The notes: generated from the sequence alone by a model not told the origin. A stretch of DNA of 64,000 nt from Muribaculaceae bacterium (GCA_022510425.1 JAFLTO010000010.1:48509-112508), one strand, 5' to 3'; shown: positions 36,901 to 45,714, numbered from the stretch's first letter. A program made the numbers and translations.

Positions 36901-38470
36901 TTTCGGCACGTTCCATGACATAGATATGACCGGGAAGATTTTTGCTGATTCCGTGGCCGTGAAATTAGATTACACCAATACTGTCTATCATGGGTCGGAC
37001 TCCGTTTTCTTGAATCCGGGGAAGATAGAGATACCTCACTTCGAACTCTTCGACAAGAACGGAAATTCAGCGATGCTGACAGGAGAATTGACCCACAGAT
37101 ATTTTCATGATCCTTATTTCACGTTCCGTTTATCGGATGCCAAGGATTTCCTTTGCTACGACACTTCTTCCGAATTCAATCCCGATTGGTATGGTGTTTT
37201 ATATGGCAACGGCTCGGCATTTATCAAAGGAGAACCGGGTTTGGTTGATATCTCAGCCGATATGACAATAACGGGGAATTCCACCTTCACTTTTGTCTTG
37301 AACGACACCGAATATGCCAACGACTACGAGTTTCTCACGTTCACTGACCGACGTAAGGAAGAGGCAAAACAGGATGCTCCTCTCACTGTGTCGGATTTCA
37401 AGGAAATGTTGAAAAAAAGAATTGCCGACGACAATGCCTCGCTCTCCCGTTTTGGAATAGACATAAGGGCCACCGTCACACCTCAAGTGCTTTTCACTTT
37501 GGTGATGGACCCGGCAGCCGGCGACAAAATCACAGCCAGAGGCAAGGGAGCGATGCAGGTGAAATATGAGAGCGACGTTGATGAAATGATGATGTATGGT
37601 AAATATGAAATCGATGAAGGTAATTATAATTTCTCTCTCCAGGATATAATCTTGCGCGATTTTAAAATCAAGGAAGGGAGCTATATAGCCTTTAACGGTA
37701 ATCCTTTGGCAGCTGACCTTGATATAAGCGCCACATATCGTGTAAACACTAATCTTTCAGACCTCGACAAGAGTTTCTCCACCGACAGGGATCTGAACCG
37801 GACCAATGTACCGGTGGATGCTGTGCTTTCCGTGACAGGAGATATGACTTCGCCCGACATCACATTCGATATAGAGCTTCCCACCCTTACCCAGGATGTG
37901 GAAAGAAAAGTGAAAAGCATCATTTCCACCGACGATATGATGAACCGACAGATAATATATCTTCTTGCCTTGAATAGATTTTACACCCCGGAATACATGG
38001 GCTCCACGGGCAACGGAGGAGAATTGGCTGCCGTGGCCTCTTCCACCATCTCTTCACAGTTGTCGAATATCTTGGGGCAGCTCACGGATAAATTTTCCGT
38101 ATCTCCTTCTATCAGAAGCGACAAGGGCGACTTCTCGGATATTGAAGTTGACGTGGCTCTTTCTTCAAAATTATTGAACAACAGGTTGCTAATCAACGGT
38201 AATTTCGGATATCGCGACAGGAGCAATTCGAGCACCACTTTTGTCGGTGATTTCGATGTGGAATATCTTTTAAGCAAAAACGGCAACATAAGATTGAAGG
38301 CATATAACCATTTTAACGATCAAAATTATTATCTTCGTGAAGCGTTAACCACACAGGGACTTGGTGTGGTGTATCGCAAAGACTTTGACAACTGGTTTAC
38401 TTTCCTCAAGAAAAGGGCTAAAAAAGCAGAAGAGACAGAAGAAAAAGAAGCAGATGGAACTGAAAATTAA
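33929..38470 (+). CDS. TamB/AsmA-like intermembrane lipid-transport protein
   Basis: A 1513-residue protein with one N-terminal membrane helix (residues about 15-38), then a very long run of short beta-strand repeats (the AsmA/DUF490 taco-like groove). The C-terminal TamB domain contains YEIDEGNYNFSLQDIILRDFK and GRxNLTDLDKS-like strands (residues about 1190-1490). Such proteins bridge the inner and outer membranes and carry phospholipid or assist outer-membrane assembly. The frame starts with TTG at 33929, the only start that keeps the membrane helix near the N-terminus and falls after the promoter. The last 17 bp overlap the patatin gene. The acidic C-terminal tail (EETEEKEADGTEN) is unusual but short. 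Confidence 0.88.
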   Translation: MKPGVIFNGIYKTVRSILFSVTLFVVGIVVIAYILLSVPVCTNAIKERGVAELAKFIGSRVEIDNLTVYPFNEVRIEGLEVYDLRNRKCLEIKKIGAGFSLWRLVWEGRIEITYGEILGLNAHIVQEEKDSALNINFIIDAFSSPDKNKEKKPFELALRNVVLRKSGVTFSRPWLDNRKIGELDLSKLNVEDLAADIAFPKINEKEIEVDLRRLSLKMPGVIDLKRLGLRGNFGNEGFFVKNFILEFPNSRIHIPEANLPLAEGSSIQEILKKEKHVLEINNSYITPADFAFLSPVLTDFSEPLFLDINAEGNIESIGLSTFTFGNPEVLTLSMKGGIEGFSNLKETQGDISDLELYINSTTFQRLSSSIPGLTERLKDVLVNLGDLQVAGDFSGSGFNNSLKGNIGISSDLFVISLEGGIENPKSGYYKGEGELNIENLRLQELLPNVAVGNINANLIAEGELDGTNPQGSLSLVVDDFEYKGKYYEGFSINVDKISELISGDIFIHNDIADLEANFQGDIESEEKNVALEMNIERLDLSELIDMKAYENYTISGEINLNGEATGIDYVTGEMALNNFLFVSPDNKKKLRLNQLTLKGEVADSIHSLNLKSDWIDFRAEGPYKLKTLPHQLKGLAESVFPVLIPAEKERERYHEFASDMEFDVVIKKNNALPEFFNLPFRLLVPVTLNGSIDGSSNSAYLNLDVPYLQQGKDKLIYNTKFIANVYGDVGELDALIETTLPVKKGDLALNVNLFGRNNSLTTDIHWINTENSDFKGHLSLDTDFTKNELTLNPEINLEIKPSVLQMGTTQWNVSKSHISYSDKKIEVEGLRIWHDRQFVEIQGIASPEYSDAVTVKLADIDVDYVFDMLQINYVTFGGTAMGEVAGRALLSGDPIAETESIIIKDFSYNGCKLGTCLASSKWNNEQKEIEISADISKDGVRRVYGSGGIWLGRDSLCFNIEATKVPVDFVQPFMAVFSSHVGGYATGDVKLFGTFHDIDMTGKIFADSVAVKLDYTNTVYHGSDSVFLNPGKIEIPHFELFDKNGNSAMLTGELTHRYFHDPYFTFRLSDAKDFLCYDTSSEFNPDWYGVLYGNGSAFIKGEPGLVDISADMTITGNSTFTFVLNDTEYANDYEFLTFTDRRKEEAKQDAPLTVSDFKEMLKKRIADDNASLSRFGIDIRATVTPQVLFTLVMDPAAGDKITARGKGAMQVKYESDVDEMMMYGKYEIDEGNYNFSLQDIILRDFKIKEGSYIAFNGNPLAADLDISATYRVNTNLSDLDKSFSTDRDLNRTNVPVDAVLSVTGDMTSPDITFDIELPTLTQDVERKVKSIISTDDMMNRQIIYLLALNRFYTPEYMGSTGNGGELAAVASSTISSQLSNILGQLTDKFSVSPSIRSDKGDFSDIEVDVALSSKLLNNRLLINGNFGYRDRSNSSTTFVGDFDVEYLLSKNGNIRLKAYNHFNDQNYYLREALTTQGLGVVYRKDFDNWFTFLKKRAKKAEETEEKEADGTEN

Positions 38471-39260
38471 TTCATTGTTGGAGCGGATCGGGATAAGCCG
38501 GAATTCCGTAGTAGGCCTTGCGTTGAGCGGTGGAGGCGCCAAGGGTTTTTCGCATATCGGTGTTTTGATGGCTTTCGATAGATACGGCATCAAGCCCGAC
38601 ATTATGTCGGGGGTGTCTGCCGGCTCCATTGCGAGTGTGCTTTATGCCGCAGGTTTGACTCCCAATGATATTATAAAATGTTTCACCGATGCTTCCAAAT
38701 TCGGTGACTTCACTGAATGGGCCATACCGAAGGAAGGGTTCATGAAACTCGACAGGTTCGGTAAACTTCTTGAAGAATGGCTGCCGGTGAAATATCTCGA
38801 GCAACTGAATATTCCCACAGTGGTATGTGCCACAGATCTTGATCATGGTAAATCGGTGGGGTGGAGCAAAGGGGAGATAGTGCCCAGGGTGATAGCCTCC
38901 TGCAGCGTGCCCATAGTTTTCAATCCCAAGAAAATAAACGGCGTGCAATATGTGGATGGGGGTGTGTTGAGAAATCTTCCTGCATGGGCTATACGTCCCT
39001 ATTGCAAAACCTTGTATGGATGTAATTGCTCACCCTTGAAATGTTCTCCCACGGGAGGAGCCAAAACCTTGATCGACATTGCATATAGGAGCTATCATTT
39101 GATGAATAAAGCCAATGTGCCCCAGGATATAAGGCTTTGTGACCACGTGATACAGGTGAATGAAGTTTCCCATGTTTCCATCTTCGATCTCTCTGCCCTG
39201 CAGAAAGGAGTTATGGCAGGCTATGAGGCAGCCATGAAAGTGCTCGACCAACAAAAATAA
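38454..39260 (+). CDS. patatin-like phospholipase
   Basis: A 268-residue protein with the patatin catalytic dyad: GLALSGGGAKGFSHIGVL (oxyanion loop), MSGVSAGSIASV with nucleophile Ser55 in G-x-S-x-G, and VDGGVLRNLP with Asp168. It is of the RssA/YlbK type. Patatins hydrolyse acyl esters of membrane lipids. The frame is open from 38361, but ATG 38454 gives a proper N-terminus (MELKINSLLERIG) with only 17 bp overlap with the TamB gene. Coupling to a TamB-like gene suggests joint work on envelope lipids. No signal peptide is seen, so it is probably cytoplasmic or inner-membrane associated. Confidence 0.87.
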   Translation: MELKINSLLERIGISRNSVVGLALSGGGAKGFSHIGVLMAFDRYGIKPDIMSGVSAGSIASVLYAAGLTPNDIIKCFTDASKFGDFTEWAIPKEGFMKLDRFGKLLEEWLPVKYLEQLNIPTVVCATDLDHGKSVGWSKGEIVPRVIASCSVPIVFNPKKINGVQYVDGGVLRNLPAWAIRPYCKTLYGCNCSPLKCSPTGGAKTLIDIAYRSYHLMNKANVPQDIRLCDHVIQVNEVSHVSIFDLSALQKGVMAGYEAAMKVLDQQK

Positions 39261-39312
39261 GACACCAACAATAAAAACACTAACAACACTAACAACACCA
39301 ACAAAATCATCC

Positions 39313-41019
39313 ATGGAAAAACTAATAATCTACCAGCTGTTCCCGAGGATTTTTTCTAACCCTACGGAAAATTGTGTACCCTGGGGCCCTCTCCAGAGAA
39401 ACGGGAGCGGTAAATTCAATGATTTCACTCCCTCACTTTTGGCTGGAATAAGAGATCTCGGTGTTAATTGTGTCTGGATGACAGGTGTGATTGAACACGC
39501 CACAAAAACAGACTTTTCAAAATATGGCATACGTCCCGACAATCCCAATGTGGTGAAGGGTGAGGCCGGTTCGCCTTATGCAATAAAGGATTACTACGAT
39601 GTGGATCCCGCTTTGGCTGTTAAAGTGGAAAAACGTATGGATGAATTTGAGGCTTTGGTGAAAAGAGTCCATATGGCAGGCTTGAAAATGATCATAGATT
39701 TCGTGCCCAATCACACGGCACGCGAATATCATTCAGATATGGCTCCCGCCGGTATTGAGGATTTCGGCAAGCACGACAATATCCATATGAATTTCGAGAA
39801 AGACAATAATTATTACTATATTTCGAATCAGCAGTTTTATCCTGATTTCGACCTTGGAGCGGAAGGCGAGAAACCATATGTGGAATTTCCCGCCAAGGCC
39901 ACAGGCAATGACTGTTTCACGGCTTTCTGTGGGAGGAATGACTGGTATGAAACAGTGAAATTGAACTACGGGCATGATTATAATGACCACTCGGATCATT
40001 TTGACCCCATCCCCGACACTTGGATGAAAATGCTCCATATCCTTCGCTATTGGTGCTCGAAAGGTATCGACGGATTCAGATGCGACATGGTGTTCATGGT
40101 GCCTCTTCCTTTCTGGCATTGGGCTATTCCTCAGGTGAAGGAAACATATCCGGATATTATCTTTATCGGTGAAATTTACGATGTTTCGCAATATAGGCCC
40201 TTCCTGGATTATGGATGTTTCGATTATTTATATGATAAGGTGAACCTATATGACACACTTGTAGGCATTGAAACGAAAGGATGGTCGGCTGCACAGCTCA
40301 CGGGTTGCTGGCAGACTGTTGACGGTATAGGCGACCGTATGCTCAATTTCCTGGAGAACCACGATGAGGTCAGGTTCGCCTCAAAAGCCTATGCCAACGA
40401 TTCCATGAGGGTGGTGCCCTCTTTAGTGGTGAGTGCCATGATCTCCAAGGGTCCTTTCCTGATATATTATGGACAGGAATTGGGCGAGAAGGGTGATGAA
40501 AACGAAGGCTTCGCCGGAGATAACGACCGCACCACAATCTTTGACTACTGGAGCCTATCCTCTTTGAGAAGATGGATCAACGGCGGAAACTGGGGTGACA
40601 CTTTATTGACTCCCCATGAACGCTTCCTGAGGAATCTTTATAAAAAAGTGCTCACTCTCTGTAATCAGAGAAAGGCCATAAGGGAAGGCGATTTCTTCGA
40701 CTTGATGTATGTGAATCTCAGGCAACCGGGATTCAATCCTCACAGACATTTTGCGTTCCTGCGATATAAGGGCGACGACATTTTGCTTATAGTAGTGAAC
40801 TTTGCCCATGAATCTGCCACTATTCAGGTGAATATACCGTCCATCGCGTTTCAGATGGCCAAGCTTCCGGTAGGCACAGTCACCACCACCGACCTCCTTT
40901 GGGACAAGCCTTATAAAGTGAGTCTGGCCCCCGATCATGTCTCATCAATTTTTGTGGGAGCGGCAGATGCAGTGATTCTTCCGTTGGGTAAGTCAAATAA
41001 AAAACCTAATTTTGCATAG
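39313..41019 (+). CDS. GH13 alpha-amylase family enzyme, cytoplasmic
   Basis: A 568-residue (beta/alpha)8-barrel glycoside hydrolase. Conserved regions are DFVPNHTAR (region I), GIDGFRCDMVF with nucleophile Asp258 (region II), FIGEIYD with acid/base Glu287 (region III) and FLENHDEVRFA with Asp351 (region IV). A C-terminal beta domain follows from about residue 470. There is no signal peptide, so it acts in the cytoplasm on maltodextrin or glycogen-type alpha-glucans. An A/C-rich 52-bp leader precedes it. The exact activity (alpha-amylase, maltogenic or branching-type) cannot be chosen. Confidence 0.9.
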   Translation: MEKLIIYQLFPRIFSNPTENCVPWGPLQRNGSGKFNDFTPSLLAGIRDLGVNCVWMTGVIEHATKTDFSKYGIRPDNPNVVKGEAGSPYAIKDYYDVDPALAVKVEKRMDEFEALVKRVHMAGLKMIIDFVPNHTAREYHSDMAPAGIEDFGKHDNIHMNFEKDNNYYYISNQQFYPDFDLGAEGEKPYVEFPAKATGNDCFTAFCGRNDWYETVKLNYGHDYNDHSDHFDPIPDTWMKMLHILRYWCSKGIDGFRCDMVFMVPLPFWHWAIPQVKETYPDIIFIGEIYDVSQYRPFLDYGCFDYLYDKVNLYDTLVGIETKGWSAAQLTGCWQTVDGIGDRMLNFLENHDEVRFASKAYANDSMRVVPSLVVSAMISKGPFLIYYGQELGEKGDENEGFAGDNDRTTIFDYWSLSSLRRWINGGNWGDTLLTPHERFLRNLYKKVLTLCNQRKAIREGDFFDLMYVNLRQPGFNPHRHFAFLRYKGDDILLIVVNFAHESATIQVNIPSIAFQMAKLPVGTVTTTDLLWDKPYKVSLAPDHVSSIFVGAADAVILPLGKSNKKPNFA

Positions 41020-41095
41020 GATATAGACCAATCCAACAACCAAACAACAAAAGAAATAACAACACAACCAACGTTAACAACGTTAACCCAAAACG

Positions 41096-42040
41096 ATGAG
41101 TAATTATCTCCCCCCTATCAAGGTGTTTGCAGGCACCAAGAGCCTTTATTTGGGTGAATCCATCTGCAAGGAACTCGGCATAGAGCTCGGCAAAATGAAA
41201 ATTGAAAAGTTTGCCGACGGAGAGTTCGAAATCTCTTTTGAGGAATCAATCCGTGGCGCTGAAGTCTATTTGGTACAGTCCACCTTCCCGAATTCCGACA
41301 ATCTTATGGAATTGCTCCTGATGATTGATGCAGCCAAAAGAGCCTCTGCGGCCACAATTGTGGCTGTAATCCCTTATTTCGGCTGGGCACGCCAGGACCG
41401 TAAGGATAAACCAAGGGTGTCAATCGCCGCTAAACTTGTTGCCGACCTTTTAAGCGTGGCCGGCATAGACCGTCTGGTGACCATGGATCTCCATGCGGAT
41501 CAGATTCAAGGATTCTTCGATGTGCCGGTTGACCATCTGTATGCATCATCGATTTTCATACCATATATCAAGAGCTTGCATTTAGAAGATCTCGTTATAG
41601 CGTCGCCTGATGTGGGCGGAGCCAAGAGAGCTAATTCCTACGCCAAATATTTCGACGTGCCTCTGGTGCTTTGCCATAAGCAAAGGGCAAAGGCCAATGT
41701 GGTGGAGAAAATGACCGTTATCGGCGATGTGGAGGGCAAGAATGTGGTTCTTATTGACGACATAAGCGACACTGCAGGCACTATCACTAAGGCGGCCGAC
41801 CTCCTTCTCGAAAAAGGAGCTAAATCTGTAAGGGCTCTCTGTAGCCATGCCCTTATGAGCGGTCCTGCAACTCAAAGAGTGCTCGATTCAGGTCTCAATG
41901 AGATTATTTTCACCGATTCTATCCCATATGGTGTGGAGAATCATAAGGCTGTGGTGCTTCCTGTGGCCAAGCTCTTTGCCGACACCATACGTCGTATCCA
42001 CAACAATCAATCTATCTCCTCTCAATATCTCTTCAAATAA
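41096..42040 (+). CDS. prs: ribose-phosphate pyrophosphokinase (PRPP synthetase)
   Basis: A 314-residue class I enzyme. KIEKFADGEFEISFEESIRG (ATP contacts), GWARQDRKDKPRVSIAAKLV (flexible and catalytic loops) and VVLIDDISDTAGTI (the PRPP-binding motif) are all intact. It makes PRPP from ribose-5-phosphate and ATP for purines, pyrimidines, NAD, His and Trp. A 76-bp A/C-rich leader containing repeated AACAAC and GTTAAC segments precedes it. The M13 peptidase gene begins 9 bp after the stop, an unrelated function that shares the transcript. Confidence 0.97.
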   Translation: MSNYLPPIKVFAGTKSLYLGESICKELGIELGKMKIEKFADGEFEISFEESIRGAEVYLVQSTFPNSDNLMELLLMIDAAKRASAATIVAVIPYFGWARQDRKDKPRVSIAAKLVADLLSVAGIDRLVTMDLHADQIQGFFDVPVDHLYASSIFIPYIKSLHLEDLVIASPDVGGAKRANSYAKYFDVPLVLCHKQRAKANVVEKMTVIGDVEGKNVVLIDDISDTAGTITKAADLLLEKGAKSVRALCSHALMSGPATQRVLDSGLNEIIFTDSIPYGVENHKAVVLPVAKLFADTIRRIHNNQSISSQYLFK

Positions 42041-42049
42041 TTCTAAGTT

Positions 42050-44086
42050 ATGAAAAAAATCTTATTGTTGTCGTTAGGGGTTTTGGCAATTGCCGGAACA
42101 GGCAGTGCCGAGCATCTCAAAAGTTTAAACAAGGATGGCGTGAGCCCGACAGTGAAACCCGGAGAAGATTTCTATGAATATGTAAATGCCGGATGGATTG
42201 AGGCTAATCCTCTCACTCCGGAATATTCTCGCTACGGACAGTTTAATGTTCTCACCGATTCCAGCAATAATCGTGTGAAACGCATAGTAACAAATCTTGG
42301 CAACACAAATCCTCAGAAAGGCACCAATGCGTTCCTTATCTCCACTCTCTATGAGGCTGGTATGGATTCAGTGAGAAGAAATCAGGAAGGAGCAGCCCCA
42401 ATCAAACCTATACTTGCTAAAATTGAGAATGCAAAACCGGAGGAAATGGGCGAGCTCTTCCTTTGGATGCATAAGAACTACAGTTCTCCTTTCGTTAATG
42501 TAGGCCATCAGGAAGACCTTGCAAACAGTAATGTTTATGCTATGTATATCGATGGTCCGGGCCTTGGATTGGGAGACCGTGACTATTATCTGAAAGACGA
42601 CAAGAGGAATAAGGAAGTGCGTGAGGCATATATGAAACTCATCGAAAAACAGATGATGAATGCCGGTTATTCCAAAAAAGATGCCAAGAGAATCGTCAAT
42701 AATGTGATGAAGATCGAGAATCTTATCGCAGATTCCACATGGACTCGTGAGGAAAGCCGCAACATAGCAGCCATGTATAATCCCCGCAGCCTCGACCAGG
42801 TGAAAGAGGCTTATCCTAATTTCCCTTGGGATACTTTCTTCGTAGAAACCATGGGCTTCGATACTCCCGAACAGTTCATAGTTACTACTCTCAACACTGT
42901 GCAGCAGGGGAATGACCTCTACGGCTCTTTGACCGACCGTGAGAAGAAAGATTATTATTTGTGGAGTATTGTTAGAGGAGCAGCTCCATTCCTCAGTGAT
43001 AATTTCAGCGACACTGCTTTTGAATTCAACAAGGTGATGAGCGGTGTGCAGGAACAGCAACCACGTTGGAAGAAAGTGCTCGGTGTGACTGAAGGCAGCC
43101 TTGGAGAGGCTATCGGAGAACTTTATGTGGAGGAGTATTTCCCGCAGAGTTCCAAAGATTATATGATAGGGCTTGTTGAGAATCTTCGAGTGGCACTCGG
43201 CAAACACATCATCAATCTCCCTTGGATGAGCGACGACACCAAGGTGGCAGCCATGAAAAAACTCAATTCTTTCAAAGTAAAGATCGGATATCCCGACAAA
43301 TGGAAAGATTATTCTGAAATGGAACTCGACCCCTCTTTGTCTTACTATGACAATATCCACAACGCGCAGATGTGGAGTCAGAAAAAATATCTTGAAAAAT
43401 GGGGCAAACCGGTTGACAAATCAGAATGGCACATGACTCCTCAGACCATCAATGCCTACTATAATCCTATGGCCAACGAGATCGTGTTCCCTGCCGGTAT
43501 TCTTCAGGCTCCGTTCTTCGATCCTAATGCAAGCGATGCGGAAAATTATGGTGGTATCGGTGTGGTTATCGGTCACGAACTCACTCACGGATTCGACGAT
43601 CAGGGTTCTCAGTTTGATCCCGATGGAAATATGGTGAACTGGTGGACAGCTGAAGACAAGGAAGCTTTCGATGCTCTCACCCAGGGTCTTGCAGATCAAT
43701 ATAGCGCTGTGGAGGTTCTTCCGGGTCTTTTCGCCAACGGTCAATACACTCTCGGTGAAAACATCGCTGATCAGGGTGGTTTGAGAATAGCCTACACTGC
43801 TTTCAAGGATTCTCAAAAGAAGAAAGGTGTAGACATCACTTCTGAAGAAGCAAAGATCGACGGTCTTGATCCGTCACAGGTGTTCTACATGAACTTTGCC
43901 AACCTTTGGGCCAATAACATCCGCGACGAGGAAATAAGACGTCTAACAGTGGGCGACGTTCACTCACTCGGCAAGAACCGTGTGAACGTGTCACTGAAGA
44001 ACATCGCACCGTTCTACGAGGCATTCGGGATCACAGAAACCGATCCTATGTATATCCCGGTAGAACAACAGGTAATCATCTGGTAA
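42050..44086 (+). CDS. M13 family zinc metallopeptidase (neprilysin/PepO-like)
   Basis: A 678-residue secreted enzyme with a signal peptide (MKKILLLSLGVLAIAGTGSA), the M13 N-terminal domain (residues about 35-420), and the catalytic domain. HELTH at residues 509-513 gives two zinc ligands and the catalytic Glu510; Glu570 in ENIAD is the third ligand; NAYYNPMANEIVFPAGIL is the substrate-binding strand. It cleaves oligopeptides in the periplasm. It ends QQVIIW, matching the short C-terminal CxxW-type end but without the cysteine. It is linked to prs by a 9-bp gap. Confidence 0.94.
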   Translation: MKKILLLSLGVLAIAGTGSAEHLKSLNKDGVSPTVKPGEDFYEYVNAGWIEANPLTPEYSRYGQFNVLTDSSNNRVKRIVTNLGNTNPQKGTNAFLISTLYEAGMDSVRRNQEGAAPIKPILAKIENAKPEEMGELFLWMHKNYSSPFVNVGHQEDLANSNVYAMYIDGPGLGLGDRDYYLKDDKRNKEVREAYMKLIEKQMMNAGYSKKDAKRIVNNVMKIENLIADSTWTREESRNIAAMYNPRSLDQVKEAYPNFPWDTFFVETMGFDTPEQFIVTTLNTVQQGNDLYGSLTDREKKDYYLWSIVRGAAPFLSDNFSDTAFEFNKVMSGVQEQQPRWKKVLGVTEGSLGEAIGELYVEEYFPQSSKDYMIGLVENLRVALGKHIINLPWMSDDTKVAAMKKLNSFKVKIGYPDKWKDYSEMELDPSLSYYDNIHNAQMWSQKKYLEKWGKPVDKSEWHMTPQTINAYYNPMANEIVFPAGILQAPFFDPNASDAENYGGIGVVIGHELTHGFDDQGSQFDPDGNMVNWWTAEDKEAFDALTQGLADQYSAVEVLPGLFANGQYTLGENIADQGGLRIAYTAFKDSQKKKGVDITSEEAKIDGLDPSQVFYMNFANLWANNIRDEEIRRLTVGDVHSLGKNRVNVSLKNIAPFYEAFGITETDPMYIPVEQQVIIW

Positions 44087-44097
44087 AAACTCAACAC

Positions 44098-44255
44098 ACC
44101 CCGGAGGGGTTTGGTGCGCCCCGTGCACCACACAGCTGAGGCAATCTATCTAATTACTTGGGTTAGATTGCCTTAGTTGTTGTGGAACCGGGGTTTCCAC
44201 AGCCCCGGCAATCGGATTAGGTTGCCTTAGTTGTTGTGGAACCGGGGGTTCCACA
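44098..44255. repeat. REP-like palindromes on the left side of the RAYT gene
   Basis: Several small inverted repeats follow the M13 stop: ACCCC-GGA-GGGGT (44098-44110); GGTGC/GCACC (44113-44117 with 44125-44129); TGTGGAA/TTCCACA (44181-44187 with 44195-44201); and GTGGAACC-GGG-GGTTCCAC within 44235-44255. A 26-bp segment starting TTGCCTTAGTTGTTG occurs twice, at 44168-44193 and 44222-44247 (54-bp period). The second copy runs into the 3' end of the transposase gene. Confidence 0.75.
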
Positions 44256-45203
44256 AAAAGATTCCATAGTAGCAATCTTCTCTGCGATTTCATTAAGCTT
44301 CATAAAAACCTGCCTCCCTGATTTCCCGATAGATATCTTCGGTGCTATTATTAGCCTTCTTCCCTCACCGCATAAATTGAATTCATGATCCGCCGGCTTG
44401 AATTTCTCGCCGAAACTCATGCCCTCTATCCTTATAATCTTTCCTCCCATATCCTCGGCCCTTTCCTTGATGAATTTTTCCACAGGATGAATAAACGGTG
44501 AAACCAGAACACCACCTTCCGCCACATGTTCCAGACACTCATCTATCAATTTCTCATTCTCCTCCGCCGTATTCCTTCTATGACCCCTCACCAGCATCTT
44601 GAATGGATTTTCCAATAAGAAATGATTCCCATAAGCCTCAAATTCCTCCCCATCGATTTCTATTATATCCTTCCTCTCAAAATATTTCGGGAATTGAAAC
44701 CTAATAGCCAACCGATGTGGATTCAATCGAATGTAATTTACAATTATATCAAAATTCCTTCCGGCATAAACAATCTTGTCCGTGTAATTCTCCTCAAATA
44801 TATCTGAGGATAAAATGTTTTGGCGAAAATAAACAGATGCCTCCTTGGAAATATTGGATTTTAGGATAGCGATCATTTTACCAAGATGCTTATCAGAGCG
44901 GTCCTTAACCCATAGGAATATATGCACATGGTCGGGCATCACTTTATATTGATTTATCTGAAGAACCGGAAATAACTTTGGAAGATCATAAATATTGCCG
45001 CTTATAATTTTCCCAAGCTTTGTTCTCTCGATATCGGCGCAGCCCGGCTGATTATATGGGATCAAGGCATCGCCAATGACATTCCCATAAAATGGACAAT
45101 TGGGAGCTTTTCTCAAAATGATATGATAATGGCATGATGAAAAATAATCATGATCTTTCTTCCGCCGAGTGTATTTATGAATGAGCTCTTGATTATATTT
45201 CAT
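44217..45203 (-). CDS. REP-associated tyrosine transposase (RAYT, Y1 family)
   Basis: A 328-residue protein with the Y1 HUH fold. VMPDHVHIFLWV carries the HUH metal motif, and the catalytic-tyrosine helix region is followed by IVNYIRLNPHRLAIR, the Y-I-x-L-N-P signature of RAYTs. Y1 enzymes cut and join single-stranded DNA at hairpins, and RAYTs are thought to mobilise REP sequences. REP-like palindromes flank the gene on both sides. The final 14 codons (SFCGTPGSTTTKAT) are encoded by one of these repeats. The rest past residue 200 is an additional C-terminal domain. Without terminal inverted repeats of an IS, it is treated as a domesticated or single-copy RAYT. Confidence 0.85.
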   Translation of the reverse strand: MKYNQELIHKYTRRKKDHDYFSSCHYHIILRKAPNCPFYGNVIGDALIPYNQPGCADIERTKLGKIISGNIYDLPKLFPVLQINQYKVMPDHVHIFLWVKDRSDKHLGKMIAILKSNISKEASVYFRQNILSSDIFEENYTDKIVYAGRNFDIIVNYIRLNPHRLAIRFQFPKYFERKDIIEIDGEEFEAYGNHFLLENPFKMLVRGHRRNTAEENEKLIDECLEHVAEGGVLVSPFIHPVEKFIKERAEDMGGKIIRIEGMSFGEKFKPADHEFNLCGEGRRLIIAPKISIGKSGRQVFMKLNEIAEKIATMESFCGTPGSTTTKAT

Positions 45204-45364
45204 AATAAATAAAAAGGATAAAAGCTATGTTTCGGCAGACAAATTGAGATTGGTGCACCCTGTGCTGACACAGCATAAAATCTCTGATGCTTGTGCAAAA
45301 ATAAAGAAGATTTTGCCATTAATAAATAAAATTCAATCTGGTTGCATGTTTTATGCATAAGATT

Positions 45365-45459
45365 ATCCCAATCATCTCCCCTTCTTAATCGAAATAAGAT
45401 TTTATGCAGCAGATATCCCAATCATCTCCCTTTCTTAATCGAAATAAGATTTTATGCAG
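45365..45459. repeat. tandem duplication, period 50 bp
   Basis: A 45-bp segment beginning ATCCCAATCATCTCCC and ending TTTTATGCAG occurs at 45365-45409 and again at 45415-45459, with one mismatch. A related TTTTATGCATAAGATT stands just upstream near 45348. Confidence 0.85.
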
Positions 45460-45461
45460 TG

Positions 45462-45480
45462 GTGGGACCGGGGGTTCCGC
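45462..45480. repeat. REP-like hairpin on the right side of the RAYT gene
   Basis: GTGGGACC-GGG-GGTTCCGC is a degenerate copy of the hairpin at 44236-44254. It is followed by the same flanking bases (AAAAAGATTCCATA) as the left copy, in the same orientation. Confidence 0.7.
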
Positions 45481-45680
45481 AAAAAGATTCCATAATATTT
45501 CTATGCAGTCGTTACGGTTCATATAGATTCAATATAATTCACAAAAGTATTGGAAATTAATATATTTTCCAAATCAAAGAAGCCTTTAATCAGAAATTAG
45601 ATTTAGGAGGGTAGGCATTCCTGTCTATCTATACGAAAATAGTTAAAAATGTTCCTCCATGGAATGGCGGATATATTAAC

Positions 45681-45714
45681 CCCCGGCAAAGGGTTGATAA
45701 GCCCTTGCCAGGGG
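45681..45714 (-). terminator. hairpin downstream of the 45739 lipoprotein gene
   Basis: CCCC plus GGCAAAGGG pairs with GCCCTTGCC plus GGGG, with one bulge. It lies about 25 bp after the stop of the minus-strand gene. A T-run is lacking, so it may be a weak terminator or a 3'-end stabilising structure. Confidence 0.4.

Noticed and set aside
42368..43360. A 330-codon frame antisense to the M13 peptidase
   Set aside because: It has no start context or homology, and the plus-strand peptidase is complete.
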